Assembly: GCA_963922205.1 (NCBI GenBank)
Contig: CAWUHX010000084.1
Location: 682,001-746,000, forward strand
Reading direction: 5' to 3'
DNA: 64,000 bases
Origin: Romanomermis culicivorax
Taxonomy: Eukaryota > Nematoda > Enoplea > Mermithida > Mermithidae
Shown piece by piece: positions 1 to 10,393 of this stretch. Under the pieces are notes generated by a model. That model was given only the letters and a program-made list of their open reading frames with translations. It was not told the DNA's origin and made no database searches. The number at the start of each line of letters is the position of its first letter. The first letter of the stretch is position 1. The position numbers and the translations under genes are program-made.

Positions 1-3000
1 TCTTTGCTTGTTTCGCTGCATAGCTCAATGCCTAACTGAAGTTTTGAAAATAAGAATAGTGTTTTCAAACTTTTTATCAAATATTGCCAAAATAAAAAAA
101 TCCCTGAAATTAGAGAATTGTTTTCTGGAGTTCCCTACACTGATCTAGAAATGATTGAAGAATTATTTCATATAGATGTACAGGTTTTCCATTTAGACAT
201 AGTGAAAAAAATAGCAGTTTGCTGGAAAAATGTAGTACAAAAATATAACAAACTTCTCAATTTGGATGTTTCTTTTGTTGAAAATGGAAAAGCTCATTTG
301 TAGCTATATTGTAAATTTAGATCAACATGCAAAGAGATATTCATGTCTTTCTTGTAACAGAATATTCAGAAAAAAACGGGAAAAAAATCACTGTCATGAG
401 GGAGAGACTGTGCATAAATTCCCAGGTGGTGTATATATAGTCAAAAAGTCAATATTTGACCAGTTAAAAGAGTTGAAGATTTTTGTGAATGAAATTCAAC
501 TTTTTTGTCCATTCTATGCTGTGTATGACTTTGAAGCCACCCTTGCCAAAAAACCTCATTAGAATTCCGAAAAACTAACTTTTATAACTGAACACCAACC
601 AGTTTCATGTGCTGTTGCAAGAAATGTTCCTGGGTTCACCCCAATTCGCTTTGTCGAGAATGAGCCTGATATTTTAGTACAAAAAATGCTAAAGCATTTT
701 GAACTGATTAGCTTTAGGCGAAATGAAATTTTTCTAACCAATATAAGTCAGTTTTGGAACATTTAGACTCCATGATATCGAGTTGCAGAGCATATGTACA
801 AGAATCATATGATAGAAAAAAGATTCCAGATGTGAAAAGGGGTATTTGAACTCAATCATTGGTGTTAAAAATCAGCATGAGAGGTATTGCACTCAGCTAA
901 CATGCCTGGAATTTGACTCTGGAAAATATGATATCAATCTTATCTAGAGAAATATTTATCCAAAGCTTGTTCAACAAGTGAGGAAAAATAAGGAAAGTCC
1001 ATGGCCAAAAGCAATTTTAAGAAATGGAGCATCTTTATGTCTCTCTACTGAAAATCTTAAATTCCTGGACATATCATTATATTTAGCCCCTGGCTTCAGC
1101 CTTGACATATTTATGAGAGCATATGGGGCTTCTCTTGCTAAGGCCAAATTCCCATATGAGTATGTGGACTCTTTTGAAAAATTGAGTGAAACTTCATTAC
1201 CACCACCTCGAGGTTTTTATAGTAACCTTAGGAAAGAACACATTACTAAAGAAGACAATGAAATCTGTCAAAGGTACTGGACAGAGAATCAAATGCAAAC
1301 ACTGATGGATTTTCTAATATTTTATAACCTTAGAGATGTTATTCCATTTCTAGAAGCAGTCACTGTAATGGCAAAGCTTTATTGGGACCAATTCCATATT
1401 GACATCTTTAGAGAAGCTATGTCTTTGCCTAGAGTAACTGAAAGATACTTGTTCAAAAGCATACCAGACACCCAGTTTTCTCTTTTTTTGAGAAAAATAA
1501 AAAAATCTACATTATTCTCTCAAGTCAAGTATGTGAGGTGACTTGGCAATGGTAATGACCTGTTTGGCTATTTCTGATGAAACTTTTGTTAGAAATAACC
1601 CTGAAAAACCTGTGAAAACCATCATTGGCTTGGACTTTAATGCACTGTACCTATGGGCTCAGTCAATGCAAACACCAACAGGCTTTTTTGATCACTGGAT
1701 TCTCAAAGAAAATAAGTTCCATAATATAAACAGTGCTAAAAAGTCTCAATTGAATGGCTTGAAAAAGAAAACTGGGAAAATGCCCATTTCATTCAGCATC
1801 TGGGGAATGGTAAAGAAATGCATAGGCCCCAAGCACTTGCCTGTGGATGGTTACTGCCAGGATACCAATACAGTATATGAGTTTTATGGGTGTCACTGGC
1901 ATTGCCACAACTGTACACTTAATAAGGCAAACACTGAAAAAGATAGTGTTGAAGAGCATGCTAAATGACTTGAAAAAGAGGCCTATATAAGATCATTAGG
2001 CTATAATTTAATAACCATTTCGAAGTGCCAATGGGAAGCTGAACACCAGAAATATATACAGACAAGAAGCAAAGACTGTCCTCATTTCTTCTGAAGGTAT
2101 CAGTTCCAAAAATATGTAGATGAAAATTGCATGGAAAGAGCCATTTTGCATGGATCTGTATTTGGCTTTGCAAAAGTAGATATATATACACCAGATTCCC
2201 TACAAGAACTATAGGCTGACTTCCCGCCAATCATAAAGCATGCTGAAGTGGGTAGAAATGATGCTGGTGAGCTCATGAAACAATATGCAGAAAACACTAA
2301 TCAGTTGTAACAACCTAGAAAGAACTTAGAGAGAGCTTATGATCTCGACCCCAATGATTCAGTTTTTTGTCAAACATGGTCTTATCCTAGAAAAAATTCA
2401 CGAGGTTGTTCAGTTTGACAAAACCGCACCCTTTGAAGCATTCAGAGACAAGGTCACAAAGCATAGACAAGAAGGAGATGCTAATCCAGAATGGTCCATG
2501 ATAGCAGATACATTTAAGCTGCTAGGCAACATTGGTTATGGAAAAACTCTAACTAATAAAGAAAGCCATGTTGATGTAATATACACTGACTATGAAAATG
2601 CTGCTGAACTTGGTCTGAGCCCATACATAAAAAACTCAAATGTATAACAGATAACTGTTATGAAGTCCACTTGAGGAAAAAAGAAATTTTCTTGGACCTT
2701 TCTATTGTAGTTGGCCTTTCAGTTTATAACTGGGCCAAAATTCGAATGCTGGAATTTTCCTCTGATGTCTTACAAAAATATTTTGATCCAGCAAATTATC
2801 TGTGCATGGAAACAGGCACTGACAGCATTTACTTCGCAATATCTGAATCTAACCTCTTAGATATAGTAAAACCAGAACTGAGGAACGAGTTCACGGATAA
2901 AGTATACCCCCAAATGGATTGTTACAAAACCAAAGCAAAAAAGAATACCTGGATTACTAAAAGTTGAGTGGCAGGGGACATCCATGTGTTGTCTTTCCGC

Positions 3001-3261
3001 AAAAACATATATTGGGGTAGGGAAGGTGAAAAGAAGATCAGCTGTAAGGGAGTCATGAAAAAGATCAATGACCTCACCTTTGAAAAGTATGCAGCTGTAC
3101 TGGAAACAATGAAACCCCGGACTGGAACAAACATTGGCTTCAGAGTGTTACCAGATAATAAAATCTGGACATATGCCCAAGGAAAACAGGGTCTCCAATA
3201 CCTTTATGTGAAAAGAAAAGTCTTAGAAGACGGCATAAAAACTCTACCATTAGACTTGTAA
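1..3261 (+). pseudogene. Decayed family B DNA polymerase (protein-primed type, Polinton/Maverick-like), 5' end outside window
   Basis: Successive fragments in changing frames read as one DNA_pol_B_2-type polymerase. There is a Cys/His segment near 320-400 (CLSCNRIFRKK...H) and exonuclease-domain remnants to about 1300. The palm motif A region is at about 1627-1680 (GLDFNALYLWAQSMQTPTGF), an FYGCHWHCHNC motif lies near 1883, the YGKTLTNKE motif near 2536, the motif C region (GTDSIYFA) near 2815, and a typical C-terminus ending at TAA 3259-3261. Breaks include stops or frameshifts around 301, 560, 900-977, 1541, 1968, 2220-2310, 2647 and 2967. In the family this enzyme copies the transposon or virus-like genome. 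No capsid, integrase, ATPase or protease gene is visible downstream, so this is either an internal relic or the other genes lie left of the window. It is clearly not functional. Confidence 0.88.
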
Positions 3262-3420
3262 TGTTTCTTTCATTTATCTATTTTTCTATCATGGTTATAT
3301 TTTTATGTCTACTGTGTAGACATTCTTACTTTAACACAAAGAAGAGAATATTTCAGCAGTACAAAAAAAATGAATTGCCAGTTCAATTTTTGAATTTTGT
3401 GATTTTTTAGCAAGGCACTA

Positions 3421-3612
3421 GATGCATGGTGAGGAGCCACTGACCACCTAGGGTCATACAACTCTATGCTGGGTTTCAGGTGCATGGTGAGGAGCCAATG
3501 ACGGCCTGGAGTTGAGCATATATGTGTTTTTTTGGGTGCAGAATGTTAGGTGCATGGTGAGGAGCCAATGAGGGTCTGACATCAGGCAACTATGTGTAGT
3601 GCACGACTTCTG
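3421..3612. repeat. Three-copy minisatellite, unit about 60-70 bp
   Basis: The core GCATGGTGAGGAGCCAATGA occurs at about 3423, 3481 and 3552, each time followed by a G-rich GGTCTGA/GGCCTGGA segment and a TATGTG tail. The copies are diverged and of unequal length. There is no coding potential. Confidence 0.75.
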
Positions 3613-4199
3613 GTTATTCTGACTCAAATAATGCATGACTATTCTCCAATTTGTGGGTACTTTCTATGAAGGTACTGGCGCCACATGTGTACTAGCCTCC
3701 CCACCGCTGGTGCTGGGACTGATCCTGTGATCAGTGCAAATGAGTACACAATTTCTCTTGATATATCACATGACTTTCCTATGTAGGCTAGCTATATAAA
3801 GCTTGAAGCAGCAGCTTCAGCTTTATTAGCTGGCGGTGGTGGCGGGCTTGGTGTGTAATAACTAAGAGCACAAACAGTAGAGTCCCGCACTAAATTTAGG
3901 CTTTTGTCCTAAATAGGCCATATTGGGTACCAGTCGATAGATCTCATTAAGCTGCTCCCGAAAAATATCATATATGTCACATTATCTTGAGTTTTGATGG
4001 AGATCTGGGTGGACCAAGTTTTGCCAACTACCCCAGGTGTGACGTCATGCTTCTTCCTTTCTTCGACGACATAATAGTCGGAAGAAGGTCGGCTATGTTT
4101 TGTATGGGAGTCACTGATGCAAATTTTTTTACAAGTCCAACGCCTATGTTTTGTATATAAAGTGGATCAATTTTGCGATTACGCCCCCCCCCTCTATAC
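3613..4199. other. Unassigned spacer
   Basis: I see no supported gene. A TATATAAAG stretch near 3793 resembles a TATA box, but no ORF or splice pattern follows it. Short GC-richer patches (3830-3860) have no recognised origin. Confidence 0.4.
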
Positions 4200-4296
4200 T
4201 ACTCCTAGGCTCATACTTAGGTCTACGCTTAGGCTTAGGTTTAGGTTTAGCTGTAGGCTTAGGCTTAGGCTTAGGCTCGGGCTTAGGCTTGGACTG
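4200..4296 (+). repeat. Interstitial telomere-like TTAGGC array
   Basis: About 95 bp of degenerate tandem CTTAGG/TTTAGG/TTAGGC hexamers, with several exact TTAGGC units around 4230-4285. TTAGGC is the telomere unit of many nematodes and TTAGG that of many arthropods. Here it lies inside the chromosome, next to a foldback transposon. Several short low-complexity reading frames cross it and are not genes. Confidence 0.75.
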
Positions 4297-4457
4297 CTCA
4301 CGGTTAAGAAGGAGTAGACTACAATTTTCGACCAATCAGATTGAAGGTATAAAATTTTTGGATCAATCAAATTGATGACAGATCTCGCTCCACAATGCTT
4401 TGCGAACTGAGGAGACAAAGATATCGATTCATGTTTCACTTTATTAGCATTTTGAAC

Positions 4458-5355
4458 GATTGTGTCCTTCTTCCCCGAACATCTTCTTTCCCCGAACGTC
4501 CCGATTCCCTGAAAGTCCCTATTCCCCGAAGATCCCGATTACCCGAATGATGAATAAAATTCCTATTTCCCCGAACAATGCATTAGTACCTATTCCCCGA
4601 ACGTCCCGATTCGCGGAAAGTCCCTATTCCCTGAAGATCCCGATTCCCCGATTAATGAATAAAATTCCCTTTTCCTCAAACAATGCATTAGTACCTATTC
4701 CCCGAACGTCCCGATTCTCCGAATAGTAAAGAAATAATATTCTTGATTCCCTTAATTAGTAACAATATTAAATTCGTGATTCCCCGGAAACAACGAAGTA
4801 TATAACTTCTTTGGAAGTTTAACTGTCTTTCGAACAGTAAGAACTGGATTTAAAAAAATTGCTTTTTATACCAAGAACTTTTTGGTAAAGATATAGCCAT
4901 AAATCGTTTTCCTCATATGTCATTTATTTGCCACTGATATCTTCCCAACAAGTACGAGACATGGCGTAAAACAACTGTATATCAGGTAAAATTTGATTGA
5001 AATCACGACCGATCATTAAAGCTCTCTTTGCCCAACAAAGTTTAGTTTTGCTGTGGATAGTTGTTGAACAACTCGGACATAGCTCGGATTTCTTAACCGT
5101 GGGAACATACGTACAATTTACAATGTTTTCTTTGGAAAAATTTTCAATTTACAAAGTGCGATCTAAAAATAGCCTTCTTCTGTTTTCGGGGAAACGGGAT
5201 TCGGCACTTTTGGAGAATAGGGACCTTCGGGGAAAAGGGAAAATCAGTGTTTGATTTATAGCGTTCTACGGGAAACGGGACTTTCAGGGAAAAGGGATTT
5301 TCGGGGAATCGGAACATGCGGGTAAAAGGGACATTCGGGGAATGGGGATACACCC
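4458..5355. mobile_element. Foldback element A1 (CCCCGAA-arm family), 898 bp
   Basis: Left arm about 4462-4735 is built from 17 bp units of the type TTCCCCGAACGTCCCGA, with a roughly 110 bp higher-order duplication. The right arm, about 5183-5351, is the same in reverse orientation (TTCGGGGAATAGGGAC units). The element starts GATTGTGTCC and ends GGATACACCC. It is flanked by an exact 8 bp duplication TTTTGAAC at 4450-4457 and 5356-5363. The interior (4736-5182) has no ORF. It is non-autonomous. The 8 bp duplication and the resemblance to the MULE-bearing element at 13184-15773 suggest MULE mobilisation (inference). Confidence 0.88.
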
Positions 5356-5606
5356 TTTTGAACTACCCTGTTTACAACTTATTAAAATCGATGTTTGTAA
5401 CTTCATTTTGGAAAAGCATCGCGAGTCGTGCGGTTGATTCTTCCTGTTGCTCTGTAAGAGTAAGATTTTAAATAAGTTCAAGTGATCACCCTTACAGTAT
5501 TTGAGGTTTGTTTCAGCTGACCAACCGATGCAACATCGTCGCTGCTGATTTTTGATTACTCTTCTTCGTCCTGCGACTTCATATCCATACGAATTACCGC
5601 CGAAAA

Positions 5607-7195
5607 ATGTGGCCTCTCCGAACGATAAGTAAACATTTTGGAATAGTCTTTTCTGTTTAAAGAGAGTTTTAAAAAATTTGTCTCTTCAGAAGCAGCTGGA
5701 GTGTTCGCGTTTCTATTGATAATTTCCGCTGTTCTGATCGTGGAAAGTAGCGATCAATTTGTGTTGTCTAAGGGTCGGCTCCAGAAAATCGACGACGAAA
5801 AATCGTCGAGAGACCGTATTTCTGTTGAATTTGCAGACGAAGATTATATGTCAAATTACGGTGGGCTAAAATTTTTTATTCGAAAGCAGAGTCAGTTTTG
5901 ATGATAATGCAATACATCACGATTTTCGGAGATTTTCTACTGTAATTTTTGTCATATTTCTGCTTGAAACAACGTTATGAGAAAAATAAAGTACTGACAT
6001 AGAAAAGGCGTTTTTTGGCTGTCGGATACCGGACGAGGAAATTAAGTCAGCAAAATGCTGTGAGACGCTTTTAGAGTGTCTTTGCTAACGCCTATCATGA
6101 AATTCTCCTCGAAAACGAAAAAAATCGACTAATCTTTGTCAGATTTCGCCGAGGCATCCCGTTCCAAGCGTTTCGACCACAACGCGTATGCGGTACCGCC
6201 GGACCATTCAAATGAACATAATTTTCATGAGCGCCAGCAGCAGAACGAACAGATGCCGGATGCGTCGCCATCTCGTAAGCAGTTCGAATTTCTTTTGCAT
6301 AAATAATATGTTAATTGACAGAATCTTTTTTGTTCTTCAGCTCAATTAAAAATGATCATCATTTTGATCATCGTAGGTGTATTGATCGTTGCTATGATTA
6401 TCGTAGGTGCTTTTATATGCTATTTGTTGATGCGGGACGAAAAAGAAGCCGTAGATGTTTTGAAGGAGGGAGAACAAGGTGAGCTACAATAGAACGAATT
6501 AAGTCTTGAAGTCGATTTCAGATAACAAATGAAAATGGTTGATATCAGCGGGTGCACATATGATTGTATAAGTTAAATCTGTCATTTTTCATTTCACAAT
6601 TATCTAATGTGGAATTATGTTGGTAATAAATGTTATTCGAAAATTGAATTTTTATTTGGAGGCTGATAGGGATTTTTATTTACAGCTGCAGCTCAACAAG
6701 ACCAGGAACAAGTCAATTTCGTCAGTCAGCAAGAGAGCGACAAGGAGAAATCCACGCAAACTTCAGGTCCCGTTAGTTCTCGGTTGGAAAGGTGAGATTT
6801 CTCATGAAACAATAAAATCAGACGCATCGGGAAGTCGCAACTTTTATTCCGAAATATAAAAAGTTTTTATTCGTTTTTCAATGTTTAGGATAACTCAGAT
6901 TATTTTGCTTCATTATATTCCACAAGCAAAATTATACGAAAGTAGAAAAAATCAATTAAAAATAAAAATTTCATTCACTGTGTTTATTTTTCCACAACGT
7001 TTAAAGCGAACACTAGTAAAAATCCATCTGCCTTTCTTCTCTACTGTAAGGTAAATAGAACATGGTCATTGTTCTTACACTAATTTTTTGATCTGTAGGG
7101 AGGTTGACAGTGGATCATTAGCCGAGCAATTAATGGACACGTTTTTGAGCGATACGAGCCGTTCGAAACGATCGTCGTCGCAGAGCGTCGCCTGA
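5607..7195 (+). CDS. Unknown membrane protein with signal sequence, six exons, 221 aa
   Basis: Exons 5607-5628, 5690-5860, 6143-6274, 6341-6478, 6686-6791 and 7099-7195 are all bounded by GT...AG, and all five junctions keep frame (666 nt including TGA). Residues 1-26 (MWPLRTIK then a hydrophobic run) form a signal peptide or anchor. Residues about 113-139 form a strong transmembrane helix rich in Ile/Val (KMIIILIIVGVLIVAMIIVG). The segment between is polar and charged. The tail after the helix is acidic and Gln/Ser-rich and ends SSSQSVA. I recognise no family domain. The likely topology is type I with a short cytoplasmic tail if the signal is cleaved (inference). The start is the first ATG feeding a spliced signal sequence. 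Exons are GC-richer than the introns, which supports coding. Confidence 0.8.
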
Positions 7196-8942
7196 TAACG
7201 GCACGAACAGTCTTCTGTGATAAAGTTTGACAAATCAGTCGCGTTAGTTTTTGCACATATTTAGAATTGCATTTCCTGTACTACTTGATTATCGTCATTC
7301 GTGTATTACAAAGTTTCCCTATTAGATAATTAAAGTTTGGAACTAAGTATTTTCAGAATGTGTTTTGAGACAAGAAACGATGCGTTATTGTTCCAAGAGT
7401 TCTTGTGAATAACACGAAAGCAGTATTTCACAATAATTGTCATTTTTCGGTACGGCGCTTGTCATACGGAATTTGGAAGAAAATTTAACTTTAATTTCAC
7501 TGGGCCATTACGGGCCTGATCTCCATACGTGCACAGCACAGAAATTTTGGAGGTCAGACACGATAGGGGATGGAATAGGAGATTTTTTTCGTCCTTGATA
7601 ACGACAAGAAAAGTCTAAGAAAGGCCTTCTAACATCCAAGCAGCATATTCTTCAGCCTATGTTAGTCAGATATGTAAAATTGTTTAAATAGCACTTTTTA
7701 AAGTTTTAATGTTTCTTGTTTGGTATCAAATATGCTTTGTTTAGAAAAATAGTTAAACTTCAGCATCATTTCCATTTTAATTAAAACTTTCTCTTCTCTC
7801 TTGCTCATTTTCCTTCGTCATCTTCTCAATCATTGCTGGAGGATCAAATCTACTGGGGGTCAGCAAGAGTCTGCTGGGGGTCAAAACTCCCCAACTTCCA
7901 CGTGCTTGTATTCTAGAAAAACTCGAGGCGATGTTATGACCATATGCACTTGAGATCAAATTTTTTTCAAAAATCTCCATAAATTTTTAAGGCTTCATAC
8001 TTATTCTGATCTCTATATTTCGTCTCAAAATTTTCACTCATCAACCAGAAATGAATGGCAAATGATTAGAAAAGGGGTACTGCTGACATCATATCCGGAC
8101 ACATAGTAAAAAACGTTGCTTGACTGTTTTTTTCAAAACACCAACCGAATTTAAGGGCCTACTAGATATTGGGGCTCGCGATGCTCACATTTTTAAAACG
8201 GTATAACGTATCTTATTTGTCATAACGTATTTTATAACATACAAAATATGTTATAACAATGACCTATGTTAAACCATATAATAAAAGTGTTTTTTTTCAA
8301 AAAAATTTCTATATCAAAGATATAAAGGCGTAGCAACCATTTTGATTGGCTAGTTTCAAGAATTTTTATTCTCTTATGTGCATCTTGATTTTTTCTCAAT
8401 ATGCCATCTTAATTTTTTTCAAGTAGGAGGAAAAATACTCCTGACCTAAAATTTTCTAACCTTGTTGCAGATAAACCCTTAGATTATGAGCGATTTTTTA
8501 ATTTTTTCAGGTTTAAACCCGCCTTTACTACTGCTAGGAGCAGTCTGGGAGTACCCTTGGAGTAATGGAGTTAGAGGTTTTAGCCAGTTCTTATATTTAC
8601 TTCATCTTCGAATATATGGAAGAATGACATGTGTTGATAAGTTTTTTTAAGTCCTTAATTGAAAACTGTGGAGTTTTGTGAATTTAATTATTTGCATATT
8701 CATGATTCTACACGCTAGTTTGGAATGAAATGAAATAAGAATGAAGACGGATTTGATTTATCTTCCAATAAAGGCATAATTTTATCAAGACTTCAAAAAA
8801 ACAGCACATTCTAGATGAATAGAGTGCGACTAATCAAAAAACCAATACAAAACTGAGCGAAATCTTGGGAGATAGATCAATCAAATGTTAACCAACCAAA
8901 CTTCCGCCACCTCAACTTCTTCACGAATGAGAGTATACTACT
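7196..8942. other. Unassigned, probably 3' flank and intergenic
   Basis: No gene supported. Contains GGGGGTCAGCAAGAGTCTGC-type short duplications near 7855-7880 and an AT-rich stretch with repeated ATAACGTAT/TTATAAC words at 8200-8275. Reading frames here are short and lack splice or motif support. Confidence 0.45.
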
Positions 8943-9374
8943 CAACTGTTTTGGGGAAATCCCAACGAGATCTATTGATTGATGCCCACTGCTGTGTGTT
9001 GGAACAAAACAATACTTGCTCGCCTCGAACAGTTACTACATGGGGGTTAAACACCAACCCGGCTGAAATTTAACCAAGAACTTTCACGCCAAATGCTGCT
9101 GACTGACTTTTGGCAGTCTGCCTGATAATTTTTCAGTGGGATCATGGCGGCTATAAGTCAACTGTTGTGGGGAAATCCCAACGAGATCTATTGATTGATG
9201 CCCACTGCTGTGTGTTGGAACAAAACAATTCTTGCTCGCCTCGAACAGTTACTACATGGAGGTTAAACACCAACCCGGCTGAAATTTAACCAAGAACTTT
9301 CACGCCAAATGCTGCTGACTGACTTTTGGCAGTCTGCCTGATAATTTTTCAGTGGGATCATGGCGGCTATAAGT
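8943..9374. repeat. Recent tandem duplication, 2 x 216 bp
   Basis: Units 8943-9158 and 9159-9374 are identical except for a few bases (TTTTGG/TTGTGG, AATACTT/AATTCTT, GGGGGTT/GGAGGTT). No ORF spans the unit convincingly. The near identity indicates a recent event compared with most repeats in the window. Confidence 0.9.
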
Positions 9375-10122
9375 ACGTAGAAAGCAACAATTTGTTTGAT
9401 GAGCGCACTTCAATTGATTAACAAAAAGTGGGAAATACGAGTGGTATAAGACTGTTAACTTTTTGCTTTTTTGTCATTCAATTATAATAACCCTGGTAGA
9501 AAAAAACCATGACTTCGTGATGCATAAATTCAGCTTCCACTTCACACGGTCGAATATTTCGTATCTTTTTTCAATTCTTGCGTTTTTTACTGGTTTTTCA
9601 TCTCTCATTTTTTTCGGGACGCAGTATAGTTGAGTTTCATAGCACGGTTTAGGTAAACTCGGAAAGTTGACAAATTTCCTATCTCCTTTGCAACAGCGCG
9701 CTGGAAAACGTTAAAAACGATGCTTTTTTTCTATACATCGGGAAATGTAATGCACAAGCTGCTGAACATTTTTGAGAGCAGCAATTGCAGGTGATGTCAG
9801 CAAGAACCACCTCCAATCTTATCGAATGTATTTTATTGAACTCCGGAAAAATAATATACGCTTCATTTCGTATCTCTGTGAATCATAAAAAAATTTCAAA
9901 ACAGGGTACTTTTCCATAGTTTCACCACAACATATTATATAAATCTGTATGAGAGTCCGTGACAAATTCTACAGTAGAGCTCGTCAGGCTATCCTGGAGA
10001 CAGTACTTACTTTAAAATTTACAAAAATATAACAAAAATGGACTCCTGCAAAACAAAAGCAGCAGAAACAAGCAAAAACTCAAACTCTTGAAATAATTAA
10101 GCACAAGAACAAAAAAGTTATA
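9375..10122. other. Unassigned spacer downstream of the minus-strand gene
   Basis: AT-rich sequence with no supported ORF. It lies 3' of the terminal exon ending at 10123, so its right part may be 3' UTR of that gene (inference). Confidence 0.4.
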
Positions 10123-10393
10123 TCACATCTTCGACAGCTTAGAATCATAATTAGAATACATATCGCAGAAAAACCAGCAACGTTCGACTACAGGCACCGT
10201 TTCCTGGTCATTGGTCAGTACTTTTTGTATAGTTCGTTGTTTTTCGCTCAATTGGGATTGACTGCTACTCAGCTGCGAAGGATTTAAGATGTGTCTTCTC
10301 GGAGCAGTTTGAAGACTCGCTGGTATCGATTGCGTCCGTGGTTGAAACATGGGTTTCGATCGATCAACTCCAGTGCATTTCCCGTTTACGCAT
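10123..10393 (-). CDS. Terminal exon of the 620-aa gene
   Basis: Acceptor TTTCTGCCAG before 10393. Reads CVNGKCTGVDRSKPMFQ, then a Gln/Ser-rich stretch, and ends DSKLSKM at TGA 10123-10125. The reverse strand carries long overlapping frames here that are shadows. Confidence 0.7.

Noticed and set aside
3780..3900. TATA box with transcription start-like region
   Set aside because: No downstream exon or ORF was found, so a promoter call is not supported.
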